Positions 18,260-25,656 are shown, counted from the first letter of the stretch. The stretch is 45,338 nucleotides of DNA from Pseudomonadales bacterium (GCA_028279305.1 JANQOA010000232.1:1-45338); one strand, 5' to 3'. Made by a program: numbers and translations. Notes: generated from the sequence alone by a model not told the origin.

Positions 18260-19266
18260 AACGCCGGCGCGGCGATCAGTAAATGCGGCCCGGCCGCGGG
18301 GTTGGCCCCTGCGACGTTCAGCGGGTTGTTATGGAGAGCATCGGCCGGGATAAAACAAGCCTGTTCAGCGGCCAGCGGCAGCACCCCTGCCGTGACTTCA
18401 TCAGCCAGCGCCATGCAGACCGCATAAGGAATATGCTCCGGCAGGGTCAGCGGGCCGGCGGCGGCCAGGTCCACCCGCCAGACGTTAAAGTCGTCAAAAC
18501 GGGCGATGCGTTGCACGCCGGGCTGGACATCTTCGAACAGCGCGGGTGCTGGTGCGTGCAGATGCATGTTAGCCACCGCGTGGGGGCTGTCCCAGTGGTC
18601 CTGGGTGAGTACTTTCTGGGCAAAGGAGATGATAAAACGCTCATAGGTGGGCGTCTGGAATTCAACGACCCGCACGCCATGTTGCAGGGCGTGGGGTGTC
18701 CAGGTGGGCACCCGCACCACGTCCCCCACCGCCAGCGCCTGCAGTTCGGTAAATGATTCCATATAGGCGCGCGCCTGCTGCTCCTCCTCTGCCGCCACCG
18801 CTTCGCCGCTGTTGTCGATGCGGCGGCGAATGGCTTCATAAGCGGTCACCGCCTGCAGGTACGCCTGGCGGAAACTCTGATCGTCGGCATATTGCGCGCG
18901 CAGGTCCTGATTCATGCCAAAGCGGATACCGCCTTTGCCCTGAGGCCAGGCGCGGGGATCCACCGCGGTCACCACGTAAACTTCCTGCTTCTCTTCATGC
19001 ACTTCAAAATACAGGTCGCCGGTCACAGGCGCGGGGGAGGGGTCAAGTACCTTCAGCAGCAACACCGGCTGGCTGCGGCACAGGCGTTGGGGGTCGGCGG
19101 CCAGGTACTCGGAAATCGGCATTTCAAGGCCGCCGGATTGCACGCGGCTTTCACCCCGCGCTTCCATGCCCGTGTACCAGATCTCCTGTCCCCACGGTTT
19201 GGCGATGTAGACCGGCTGCAGCCGCACCGGCAGGGCAGGGTCTATGGCTGTCTGAGGCTGCGGCAA
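18256..19266 (-). CDS. Phosphomannose-isomerase-like cupin protein
   Basis: 336 residues. The N-terminal AKPWGQEIWYTGMEARGESR, the segment DLYFEVHEEKQEVYVV and the C-terminal VPTWTPHALQHGVRVVEFQTPTYERF follow the class I phosphomannose isomerase plan. In that family QxH, a following Glu and a distant His bind zinc. Here the QxH is ExH (EVH), and the ExH-to-Glu distance is very short. Fructose-6-phosphate/mannose-6-phosphate isomerisation is therefore possible but not certain. The only usable upstream start in frame is TTG 19266. It heads the minus-strand run and overlaps the phosphoesterase gene by 4 bases. Confidence 0.7.
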   Translation of the reverse strand: MPQPQTAIDPALPVRLQPVYIAKPWGQEIWYTGMEARGESRVQSGGLEMPISEYLAADPQRLCRSQPVLLLKVLDPSPAPVTGDLYFEVHEEKQEVYVVTAVDPRAWPQGKGGIRFGMNQDLRAQYADDQSFRQAYLQAVTAYEAIRRRIDNSGEAVAAEEEQQARAYMESFTELQALAVGDVVRVPTWTPHALQHGVRVVEFQTPTYERFIISFAQKVLTQDHWDSPHAVANMHLHAPAPALFEDVQPGVQRIARFDDFNVWRVDLAAAGPLTLPEHIPYAVCMALADEVTAGVLPLAAEQACFIPADALHNNPLNVAGANPAAGPHLLIAAPAL

Positions 19267-19321
19267 ATGTCCGGATCCGGCAAGTATTCAAAGGGTAGCT
19301 GGATTATAGTCGCTCTTCCGC

Positions 19322-20779
19322 ATGCTTACTTCACCTGCCACAACCACGGTCCCTCCATCCGCCTTGCCGGCGGCGGCGGATTGCCGGCGGGCGAGGCGAC
19401 AGCGGTTGGTTGAATTTGACGGCCGCTTTGTTGTGGCCGTGCCCGCTGCGCGGCGCTTTTGCCGTCCGCACTGCGGTGCGCAACCGGCGGCGGAAAACCA
19501 GGTTGAGTATCTACCCGGAGCGGCAGCGGCGCTGGCCGCCGGTCTGCGCGCCTGCCCGCGCTGTCAGCCCCTGCAGGCGCCGGGGTTGCCGGAATGGGTG
19601 TTGCCGAACGTACCCCTGCGTAGAGCGGTACGCCAGCTTCAGGCGGGTTATCTGAATACCGGTGGGGTTGCCGGGCTGGCGGCGGCGCTGGGACTGAGCG
19701 CGGAGACTCTGCAGGCGCTGCTGCGTGAGCATCTGGGCGCCGGGGCTGAGGATTTTGCCCGCGCCTGCCGCCTGGGTCTGGCGGCAGCCCTGTTACAGGG
19801 TTGCGCCGCGCGGGTGGAGGATGTGGCCCGGCATTCCGGGTATGCCGGCGGTGCGGACCTGCGCGCGGAGTTTAAACGGGTATACGGTGAAAGCCCCTCC
19901 CGCTTCCGCGCCGGGCAGTCCGCACGGCATAAGTTGCCGCCGGCGGGGTTTGCCCGTGTGGTATTGCCGCTGCGGCCCCCGTACAACATGGATTGGATGT
20001 TTGCCTACCTGCAACGGCGGGCGTTGCAGGGTCTGGAAGAGGTCAGCAAGGGGCCGGGCGGCTGGCTTTTTCAGCGCCGCATTGACGGCGGCTGGTTGCA
20101 GGTGCAGCCGCATCCGGACGGTGCGCCGCAACTGCTGGTGCGGCTGCCGCTGGCGGCGGAGCCGGCTTACCGCCTGCTTGACCGGGTGCGCCGTGTCTTT
20201 GACGTACAGGCCGATGGCTTACTGCTGCACAATTTTATGCTTGCCCGGGACGAGCTTGCAGCCGCAGCACGGGATGCACCGGGTTTGCGGGTGCCGGGCG
20301 CCTGGGACGGCTTTGAAACCGCGGTGCGGGCGGTGTTGGGGCAACAGGTGAGTGTCGAGCGGGGCACTGAACTGGCGAACAAGATGATGTCGGCGTATGG
20401 CGGCGGCAACTTCCCCGCACCGCGGCAGTTACTCGGCCGGCAAGTTGCGGAGCTGGGCATGCCGGGACAGCGCGGGCGGGCCATTGTCTATCTGGCCCAG
20501 GCGGTGCAGCAGGGTGAGTTGCTGATCAGTGACGGCGGCGATTATGATCAACTCTATAAACAGCTGGTGGCGATTAACGGCATCGGGCCGTGGACCGCAA
20601 ACTACATCCGCATGCGCGCCTTGAAAGACGCGGACGCCTTCCCGGACAACGACTGGGTGGTGCTGAAGCAGTTGCAGTGTACAGCCGCCCGGGCGCGCAA
20701 AATTGCGCAGGCCTGGCAACCCTGGCGGGCGTATGCGCTGATGCACGTGTGGTACGGCGCCGGGCAGAACAAGACGTGA
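19322..20779 (+). CDS. Ada/AraC-AlkA fusion: alkylation-response regulator and 3-methyladenine DNA glycosylase
   Basis: 485 residues in three parts. First is an Ada-type zinc domain (CRRARRQRLVEFDGRFVVAV, then the zinc cysteines in FCRPHC and ACPRCQP), whose first cysteine would accept methyl from phosphotriesters. Second is an AraC-type helix-turn-helix pair (about 110-195; VEDVARHSGYAGGADLRAEFKRVYGESPSRFR). Third is an AlkA domain with helix-hairpin-helix LVAINGIGPWTANYIRMRAL and catalytic Asp444 in FPDNDWVVLK. It should sense and excise alkylated bases. The methyltransferase gene starts one base after its stop. No strong ribosome site precedes ATG 19322. Confidence 0.92.
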   Translation: MLTSPATTTVPPSALPAAADCRRARRQRLVEFDGRFVVAVPAARRFCRPHCGAQPAAENQVEYLPGAAAALAAGLRACPRCQPLQAPGLPEWVLPNVPLRRAVRQLQAGYLNTGGVAGLAAALGLSAETLQALLREHLGAGAEDFARACRLGLAAALLQGCAARVEDVARHSGYAGGADLRAEFKRVYGESPSRFRAGQSARHKLPPAGFARVVLPLRPPYNMDWMFAYLQRRALQGLEEVSKGPGGWLFQRRIDGGWLQVQPHPDGAPQLLVRLPLAAEPAYRLLDRVRRVFDVQADGLLLHNFMLARDELAAAARDAPGLRVPGAWDGFETAVRAVLGQQVSVERGTELANKMMSAYGGGNFPAPRQLLGRQVAELGMPGQRGRAIVYLAQAVQQGELLISDGGDYDQLYKQLVAINGIGPWTANYIRMRALKDADAFPDNDWVVLKQLQCTAARARKIAQAWQPWRAYALMHVWYGAGQNKT

Positions 20780-20780
20780 T

Positions 20781-21272
20781 ATGTACTACTCCTATATAGA
20801 CAGCCCCATTGGCCAACTGCTGCTCAGCGGTGAACGTGACACGCTGACCGGCCTGTATTTTTCCACCGGCTCCAAAGCGCGCGGTGCGGATCCGCAATGG
20901 GAGCGGTACGACGAACCCTTCCGGGCAGTGAAGAAGCAGCTGGATGAGTATTTTGCCGGCCGCCGCAAGGTATTCGAGCTGGACCTGAACCCGGCCGGCA
21001 CACCCTTTCAATTACAGGTGCTCGGGGCGCTGCAGCGGATTCCCTACGGTGAGGTTTGCGCCTACCGGGATATAGCGGAACGGATCGGCAAGCCCAAGGC
21101 GGTGCGGGCGGTGGGTGCCGCCAACGGCAGCAACCCCATTGCATTGATCATCCCCTGCCACCGGGTGATCGGCAGCAACGGCTCGTTAACCGGATTCGGC
21201 GGCGGCCTGGACACCAAACGCTACCTGCTGGACCTGGAAGCACGCCATTCGGGATTGTTTGCCCAGGCTTAG
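20781..21272 (+). CDS. ogt: Methylated-DNA--[protein]-cysteine S-methyltransferase
   Basis: 163 residues. The active-site motif IIPCHRV holds acceptor Cys126. The DNA-binding helix region FQLQVLGALQRIPYGEVCAYRDIAERIGKPKAVRAVGAANGSNP is intact, followed by GSLTGFGGGLDTKRYLLDLE. The protein removes O6-methylguanine and O4-methylthymine in a suicide reaction. The gene follows the Ada-AlkA fusion with a one-base gap, so the pair covers excision and direct reversal of alkylation damage and is probably induced together. Confidence 0.95.
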   Translation: MYYSYIDSPIGQLLLSGERDTLTGLYFSTGSKARGADPQWERYDEPFRAVKKQLDEYFAGRRKVFELDLNPAGTPFQLQVLGALQRIPYGEVCAYRDIAERIGKPKAVRAVGAANGSNPIALIIPCHRVIGSNGSLTGFGGGLDTKRYLLDLEARHSGLFAQA

Positions 21273-21310
21273 TTTGCCCCGGGCTTGCTTCCCAGTTGGG
21301 GTGTAAACCG

Positions 21311-21877
21311 CTAGTTTTTAGTGATCTTCCAGAATTTTGAGCCTTCCAGGGACAGGTTGTACATCAATCCCTTATTGTCGAAGACAAAAGCAATAATGGG
21401 GTCGCGAATGGAGTTGGTGTCAATTTCCCTGCCTACGCCGAATTCAATAACCGCAATGCTGCCGTCCACACCGGCCTCCCAGCCGTCACTTTCGCGGAAC
21501 TGACGCAGGGCCGCTTCGGTCATGAACATCACCACTTCCGACTTCGCCTGGCCGCCCAACTGGAAGCCGAAAGACAGCGAGGTGAGCCGGTAATACTGGG
21601 GCGTGCTGTTGGCGGCGGTTAACACGCCTTCACCCAGTTCGCCGCCCACACCCACACCACCTTTGATGATGCGCGGAAAAACCAGTACCCCGGCTGCCTT
21701 GTTACCCAGGTCGGCGGCAGCAGGTTGTTCCTGGTAAAGCTTGTTCAGCACCGCCTGGGCGCGGGAATCGAGTTCAATTTTGGATGCAGCCTGGCTGAGG
21801 CTGCTGAAGAAAACCGCGGTAACGGTCAGGACAAAGCTAAACAGACGCGTAATACGCGCCGCGGAGGCTGGTTTCAT
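21311..21877 (-). CDS. Secreted SYLF-domain (YSC84-like) lipid-binding protein
   Basis: 188 residues. A signal peptide (LFSFVLTVTAVFFSSLSQA) precedes a SYLF domain: GNKAAGVLVFPRIIKGGVGVGGELGEGVL, YYRLTSLSFGFQLGGQAKSEVVMFMTEAALRQF and VGREIDTNSIRDPIIAFVFDNKGLMYNLSLEGSKFWKI. SYLF proteins bind phosphoinositides in eukaryotes; bacterial ones are exported and poorly understood. ATG 21877 has AGAAGGAAC just upstream; the longer frame is rejected. It diverges from a tetR gene with two matching operators in between, so TetR control is likely. Confidence 0.88.
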   Translation of the reverse strand: MKPASAARITRLFSFVLTVTAVFFSSLSQAASKIELDSRAQAVLNKLYQEQPAAADLGNKAAGVLVFPRIIKGGVGVGGELGEGVLTAANSTPQYYRLTSLSFGFQLGGQAKSEVVMFMTEAALRQFRESDGWEAGVDGSIAVIEFGVGREIDTNSIRDPIIAFVFDNKGLMYNLSLEGSKFWKITKN

Positions 21878-21926
21878 GCTGTTCCTTCTCTCGGATGGGT
21901 TGAGCCTGTGTGGGGCACCGGGGCTT

Positions 21927-21955
21927 ATATTACACGTTCTTGCCGTGCATGACAC
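21927..21955 (-). promoter_or_regulatory. Predicted promoter of the SYLF gene
   Basis: On the minus strand GTGTCA (21950-21955) and TAATAT (21927-21932) are separated by exactly 17 bases and point at the SYLF gene. The upstream TetR operator begins only three bases beyond the -35 hexamer, so a bound regulator would touch RNA polymerase there. Confidence 0.55.
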
Positions 21956-21958
21956 GGT

Positions 21959-21978
21959 AAGTAACCATATAGTTACTT
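21959..21978. promoter_or_regulatory. TetR operator 1 (palindrome)
   Basis: AAGTAACCATATAGTTACTT has perfect 7-base arms (AAGTAAC/GTTACTT) around six central bases. Its 18-base core AGTAACCATATAGTTACT matches operator 2 at 16 of 18 positions. It lies directly upstream of the SYLF gene's predicted -35. Confidence 0.75.
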
Positions 21979-22008
21979 CATTTTCTCACGGTGCGCTGAA
22001 AGCAGGTC

Positions 22009-22037
22009 TGGAAAGCGTATGGGCCAGCCTCTATAGT
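22009..22037 (+). promoter_or_regulatory. Predicted promoter of tetR, giving a leaderless transcript
   Basis: TGGAAA (22009-22014) and TATAGT (22032-22037) are separated by 17 bases. A start of transcription seven bases after the -10 falls on the A of the tetR ATG (22044), and no ribosome-binding site precedes that ATG, so the mRNA is probably leaderless. Operator 2 overlaps the -10 and the start. Confidence 0.5.
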
Positions 22038-22052
22038 AACCGTATGGTTACT
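22035..22052. promoter_or_regulatory. TetR operator 2 (palindrome over the tetR start codon)
   Basis: AGTAACCGTATGGTTACT is an 18-base palindrome with perfect 7-base arms. It covers part of the predicted -10 and the tetR ATG itself. It is the partner of operator 1, centre to centre 75 bases away. Binding here would block tetR transcription, giving autorepression. Confidence 0.75.
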
Positions 22053-22667
22053 TCCACCGAGGTGCCGCTGAAAATCCTGCAGGCGGTAAAGGAGATAGTC
22101 TTGCGCGACGGGGTGCAGGCAGTCCGCGTGGACCGGGTAGCTGCTGCTGCCGGGGTGAACAAACGCATGATCTACCACTATTTCCAGGACAAAGCCGGCC
22201 TGCTGCAGGCGCTGTACCAGCATCAGTTAAGCGTCCTGCAGGCATCCGGCGCGCTCAGCGCCGCCAGCATGGGGTTGTTGGGGGAGTTGTTCCACCGGCG
22301 CATCGGCGCAACCGGTAACCCGGTTACCTGGAGCGGACCTGTTGACCAGGATATGGTCAGCGCTGCGTTACAGATTGTATTGCCGCAACTGCTGGGCGGC
22401 GGCTACCGGGGTGTGGGTGAAGCTGGGTTCGACAGCTCCGTTCCGGCTTCAGCGGCTGCTGAGTTTGCCGCGTTTGCAGTGGAAGTGGTTGGCCTGTTGT
22501 TTCCGCAACTGGCCCAGCCGGTGCTGGGTTGCGCACCGGGCAGCGCCGGGTACGCGGGTGCTTGTAAACGCTTACTTACCGCCCAGGCGGCGGCCAAGCC
22601 GGTCTATCGGATGACCTCTTCCTCGCGGGTCAGGGGCGCCGCAGCGGCGGGCACCAGCAGCGAGTAA
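22044..22667 (+). CDS. TetR-family transcriptional regulator
   Basis: 207 residues. The N-terminal DNA-binding domain is typical: VPLKILQAVKEIVLRDGVQAVRVDRVAAAAGVNKRMIYHYFQDKAGLLQALYQHQL, with the helix-turn-helix in the second half. The ligand domain is short and Ala/Gly-rich, so the inducer cannot be guessed. ATG 22044 sits inside operator 2; the long frame upstream crosses the divergent SYLF promoter and is rejected. GTG 22062 is a possible shorter start. The 3' end overlaps the convergent syd by 64 bases. The likely targets are itself and the SYLF gene. Confidence 0.88.
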   Translation: MVTSTEVPLKILQAVKEIVLRDGVQAVRVDRVAAAAGVNKRMIYHYFQDKAGLLQALYQHQLSVLQASGALSAASMGLLGELFHRRIGATGNPVTWSGPVDQDMVSAALQIVLPQLLGGGYRGVGEAGFDSSVPASAAAEFAAFAVEVVGLLFPQLAQPVLGCAPGSAGYAGACKRLLTAQAAAKPVYRMTSSSRVRGAAAAGTSSE

Positions 22668-23233
22668 AACTCCGCGAGGGACCCGCAGACCGTGCCGATG
22701 GGCTTCTTGCCGGGTTCTTCCACCTGCACCTCGCCGGTGCTGTTGTTAACGGTCAGAAACAACTCCGAGTCCGGCTCGGTGCAGGCAAAAAACACCGAAA
22801 ACGGGGTGCGGTTGTGTTTACAGGCCACCGCGTGCCCAACCAGGTTTTCGCGCAGGCGTTCAACGTCCTGCGGATTCCACAGATAAAGCAGACTGACGTG
22901 ACCGTCCGGTGCTTCCGCTTCGAGATTTGCCGACCAATAACGTCCATAGTGGGTTTTGATGTCCGGGTGGATGGTCATCTGCAGCGCGTTTTCCAGCCCG
23001 GCAAAATCCGCTGCGGCGCTGTCGGGTGCCCGCGCAACCGGCCGCCAGCGTACGGTTTTGATACCTGGCTTGCCGCCGGCGGCGCTGTCAGCGGCGGAGT
23101 CTTCAGCGACGGTGGGGTGACCGAGCTCGCAGGGACTGGGCCAGTCCTCGTCAAAAGCGGTAACAAGGTGCGGAAACGTCTTCTGATAATGCTCAAGAAA
23201 GATGTCTATTTCCGTTTCCAGAGAGTTCGCCAC
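22604..23233 (-). CDS. syd: SecY-interacting protein Syd
   Basis: 209 residues, slightly longer than the 180-residue E. coli protein because of an Ala/Ser-rich insert near residue 45. Family landmarks are present: WPSPCELG, VRWRPVAR, DFAGLENALQMTIHPDIKTHYGRYWSANLEA, LLYLWNPQDVERLRENLVGHAVACK, NNSTGEVQVEEPGKKPIG and SLAEFYSLLVP. Syd is a soluble protein that docks on SecY at the inner membrane and is proposed to monitor translocon assembly. The start is GTG 23233 with AAGGGC seven bases upstream. The 3' end overlaps the convergent tetR by 64 bases. Confidence 0.9.
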   Translation of the reverse strand: MANSLETEIDIFLEHYQKTFPHLVTAFDEDWPSPCELGHPTVAEDSAADSAAGGKPGIKTVRWRPVARAPDSAAADFAGLENALQMTIHPDIKTHYGRYWSANLEAEAPDGHVSLLYLWNPQDVERLRENLVGHAVACKHNRTPFSVFFACTEPDSELFLTVNNSTGEVQVEEPGKKPIGTVCGSLAEFYSLLVPAAAAPLTREEEVIR

Positions 23234-23286
23234 ATGCGGCCCTTGGGTATATGGGGGCCTTATCTGACCTGACGTTGCGGGTTAGA

Positions 23287-23526
23287 TCAAGGGGTTGCGG
23301 ACCACTTCAGCCAGCCGCGAGCATTCATGGTCAGAAAGACCAGATTAGCCAGCATCATGGCCATGCTGCCGCTGAGAAATCCCACCACAATCCAGCAGGT
23401 ATTACCGCCCATCATGGTGGTGAATCCGGCGCGGGACTGATTGCCCAGCAGGTAGATGGCTGCCAGCGTCAAAGCCATCGCCAGCCAATCGATGCCGGCG
23501 TACCGCCACACTGCTTCCAGTTCCAT
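23287..23526 (-). CDS. Small integral membrane protein of unknown function
   Basis: 79 residues with probably three hydrophobic segments: IDWLAMALTLAAIYLLG, GGNTCWIVVGFLSGSMAMM and the adjoining LANLVFLTMNARGWLKW. The YLLGN...GF...G pattern and NARGWLKW end resemble small PnuC- or YgjV-type membrane proteins, but I would not assign a function. ATG 23526 is preceded by TGGAGCAGC; the longer frame to 23751 overlaps the periplasmic-sensor gene and is rejected. It follows that gene by 91 bases on the same strand and may be the last gene of the ECF operon. Confidence 0.6.
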   Translation of the reverse strand: MELEAVWRYAGIDWLAMALTLAAIYLLGNQSRAGFTTMMGGNTCWIVVGFLSGSMAMMLANLVFLTMNARGWLKWSATP

Positions 23527-23617
23527 GCTGCTCCAGGTTCCAATAACGGGAACCCGCAGGGTACTTGAAGGGGCTTGGCGGCGGCTTGAAAAAGGCGCGG
23601 GTTGCAGATGAGTTGCG

Positions 23618-24073
23618 CTAAGGCTGCCGGTGCGGGGGTTTGCCCGGCTCGCCGAATCGCTCCGGCCGGTGGCCCCGGCTTGCCAGCGCCTGCCGCTCAG
23701 CCTGGCTGAGGTTGCCGACAAAGCTGGCAAACGAGCGGTCTGTGCTTGCAAAGGTGGATTGTTGTACCTTGCGCATCTGCGCCAGGGCGGCGCTCAAGGC
23801 TTCCGCGTCGAACGGTTCAGCGGTGATGGCGTGGTTGACCGCCCGCTGCGCGCTGCGCATTTCCGCAAGCTGCGGGCGTATGGTACGGAAGTGCTCGCGG
23901 ATCAGCGGCCGCAGCTGGTCGCGCCTGGGCTCCGGCAGGGTTTTTACCCAGCGGGGGAAAGCCCGCGCCGGGTCAAAGCCGGGACTGGTTGCACGGCCTA
24001 CCATAAAACCCACCAGCGCCAGGTTCAGTGCCAGCGAGCCGATCAGCGCAATGGCCATCCATTTAGATTTCAT
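23618..24073 (-). CDS. CpxP/Spy-like periplasmic stress (heavy-metal sensor) protein
   Basis: 151 residues. An N-terminal membrane anchor or uncleaved signal (WMAIALIGSLALNLALVGFMVGRA) precedes a helical periplasmic domain: LPEPRRDQLRPLIREHFRTIRPQLAEMRSAQRAVNHAITAEPFDAEALSAALAQM and later LSQAERQALASRG. This is the LTxxQ-type antiparallel helix layout of periplasmic heavy-metal resistance proteins (CnrX/ZraP relatives). It is gene four of the EF-hand/ECF operon and overlaps the anti-sigma gene by 11 bases. It probably senses or buffers envelope stress for the sigma factor. That link is inference. Confidence 0.75.
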   Translation of the reverse strand: MKSKWMAIALIGSLALNLALVGFMVGRATSPGFDPARAFPRWVKTLPEPRRDQLRPLIREHFRTIRPQLAEMRSAQRAVNHAITAEPFDAEALSAALAQMRKVQQSTFASTDRSFASFVGNLSQAERQALASRGHRPERFGEPGKPPHRQP

Positions 24074-24386
24074 CAACGTTGAACACCTCTTCCTGTTCAA
24101 CAAATACCAGCGCTTCCACATCCAGGCCGCCGTAGTTGTCGCTAAAGTTCAGACCGATCACAAACCCCAACAGCACCGGTACCGCTGCGGCCCAGGCGCT
24201 GCGCCAGACGGAGCCGAACAACCAACCAAATACATCAGCCGCGGGGCCGGTTTCCGCCGTGCCGGCTGCCGGCAGATTGGCCATGATTCTCTGTGCCAGA
24301 TAGCCGGGGGCTTTGTGCTGCTGCCGCGCCAGCTGCTCCAGCATCTCATCCAGTTGCCGGTCTTCCTGTTCTGCAGGTTTTTTCAT
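24063..24386 (-). CDS. Short single-pass membrane protein, probable anti-sigma factor
   Basis: 107 residues. A charged N-terminal helix (EDRQLDEMLEQLARQQHKAPGYLAQRIMANL) would be cytoplasmic, one membrane helix follows (AWAAAVPVLLGFVIGLNF), and a short acidic periplasmic tail ends in VFVEQEEVFNVDEI. The position directly after an ECF sigma gene, with a 4-base overlap, is the standard anti-sigma position. No zinc-finger HxxxCxxC motif is present, so it is not a classical ZAS protein, and the assignment rests on context and topology. Confidence 0.65.
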   Translation of the reverse strand: MKKPAEQEDRQLDEMLEQLARQQHKAPGYLAQRIMANLPAAGTAETGPAADVFGWLFGSVWRSAWAAAVPVLLGFVIGLNFSDNYGGLDVEALVFVEQEEVFNVDEI

Positions 24387-24934
24387 ACCGCAGCTCCCAA
24401 ATGCTCACTCATTTTTGCCTTCAGGGTGCGCCGCGCCCGCGCCAGCAGTGACTCCACGGCGCGTACGCTCTGCCCCAATACCACGGCAATGTCTTTGTTA
24501 CTCATACCCTGATTGTGGCTCAACAACAGGGCTGCCCTCTGGTTTTCCGGCAGCAGGGCAATCTCCTGCTGCAGGCGCTGCAAGCGGTGCAGCCGTTCAG
24601 CGTCAGCCGCCGGGGTGTGTTCGTCCACCGCGGCGTTGACGCTGTTGTCGTCCAGTACCAGGCGGTTGCGCCGCAGCTCGTCGATAAACTTGTTATGCAG
24701 GATGCGGTGCAGCCAGGTGCTCAACTTGACCTTGCCGGGCTTGAATGTTTTTGCCTGGCGCCACACCGCCAGCCAGGTTTCCTGGACAAGATCATCAGCG
24801 CCGGTGGCTGAACGCAGCAGACGGTATGCATAGTTGTACAGCGGATTGATATGCCGCTGTACCAGGGCTTCAAAAGCCTGTTTATCACCCTGGCAAACCG
24901 CAGACATCAGGCTCTCGTCCGTGCGTTCATCCAC
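24383..24934 (-). CDS. ECF-family RNA polymerase sigma factor
   Basis: 183 residues with regions 2 and 4 only. Region 2: FEALVQRHINPLYNYAYRLLRSATGADDLVQETWLAVWRQAKTF, then STWLHRILHNKFIDELRR. Region 4: LPENQRAALLLSHNQGMSNKDIAVVLGQSVRAVESLLARARRTLKAKM. It directs RNA polymerase to stress promoters. The start is GTG 24934. It lies 7 bases after the EF-hand gene and overlaps the membrane anti-sigma-like gene by 4 bases, so all are one transcript. Confidence 0.93.
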   Translation of the reverse strand: MDERTDESLMSAVCQGDKQAFEALVQRHINPLYNYAYRLLRSATGADDLVQETWLAVWRQAKTFKPGKVKLSTWLHRILHNKFIDELRRNRLVLDDNSVNAAVDEHTPAADAERLHRLQRLQQEIALLPENQRAALLLSHNQGMSNKDIAVVLGQSVRAVESLLARARRTLKAKMSEHLGAAV

Positions 24935-24941
24935 AAAGGGG

Positions 24942-25562
24942 CTAACCTTCTTCGCTGCTCATGCGGGCGCGCCGGGCTTCGCGCAGTTCCTCGCGCGTCA
25001 CCTCGCCGTTATTGTCCGCGTCCGCCGCCTGCAGGCGGGCGGCGGGGTTCGGCATTTCAGTGCTGCTTAATGCGCCGTTGCCGTCAGCGTCCAGGTGCTC
25101 GAACAGGGTCTGTTTGCGCGCTTGTTTCCGCAAGGCGCGGTGGTCGGCGGCGTCAAACTCGCTGCTGCTGATATTGCCGTCCGCATCGCTGTCCAGCAGG
25201 CTGAACAGATTGGACTTCATGGCCTCCCGCATGTCTTCGCGCTGGGCGCCGTCAAAGCCGCCCGCGGCGAATCCCCGGCCGGCCCCATGGTGGCGGAAAT
25301 GGCGTCCCTTGTGGCGGCGTGAGGGGCCCTCAACCGCTTGAAACTCGTCCAGGCTGATTTCACCGTTGGCGTCGGTATCAGCTTCGTTGAAACGCGTTTG
25401 CACCTTAGCTTCGACGTCAGAGATGCTGATCGGGAAACGGTCCGCCGGGCTGGCGCTGGCAGTGGCGGCCAGGCCGATGGCGCCCAGGGCGCCGGCCAGG
25501 CTGATGGCAGCCGCCAGGCCGGTAATGCGGGTGGCGCGGGGTAAGCTGTTAAACTTTGGCAT
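24942..25562 (-). CDS. Secreted EF-hand calcium-binding protein
   Basis: 206 residues with a signal peptide (ITGLAAAISLAGALGAIGLAATASA). Four EF-hand loops are visible: DTDANGEISLDEF, DSDADGNISSSEF, DADGNGALSSTEM and DADNNGEVTREEL. A His/Gly-rich stretch between loops one and two (RRHKGRHFRHHGAGRGFAAGG) could bind transition metals. The gene starts the ECF operon, with AAGGAAG five bases before ATG 25562. It probably reports or buffers Ca2+ or another divalent ion in the periplasm. The link to the sigma factor is from gene order. Confidence 0.88.
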   Translation of the reverse strand: MPKFNSLPRATRITGLAAAISLAGALGAIGLAATASASPADRFPISISDVEAKVQTRFNEADTDANGEISLDEFQAVEGPSRRHKGRHFRHHGAGRGFAAGGFDGAQREDMREAMKSNLFSLLDSDADGNISSSEFDAADHRALRKQARKQTLFEHLDADGNGALSSTEMPNPAARLQAADADNNGEVTREELREARRARMSSEEG

Positions 25563-25619
25563 GTTAACTTCCTTTAAGTGTTACGTCGGATGCAGGAAGT
25601 TGTACGCACAACCCGCCCG

Positions 25620-25637
25620 ATTCCGTCGCTGCGGAAT
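25620..25637. terminator. Inverted repeat after greB
   Basis: ATTCCG (25620-25625) and CGGAAT (25632-25637) flank six bases, 20 bases after the greB stop and before the EF-hand operon. It lacks a T-run. It could be a weak terminator or an operator in the 94-base gap. A second small repeat, GTTGT-ACGC-ACAAC, lies nearer the EF-hand start. Confidence 0.3.
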
Positions 25638-25656
25638 GTTTGCGCAAGTGGGCCGG

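Noticed and set aside
21255..21291. Short near-repeat GTTTGCCC-GGCTT after the ogt stop
   Set aside because: Only two imperfect 12-13 base copies; could arise by chance in this GC-rich sequence.
21741..22043. Longer tetR reading frame
   Set aside because: It crosses the divergent SYLF promoter and operator 1, and TetR domains normally begin close to the DNA-binding helix.
23527..23751. Longer start for the small membrane protein
   Set aside because: It would overlap the periplasmic-sensor gene, and its sequence is low-complexity; ATG 23526 has a good GGAG site.
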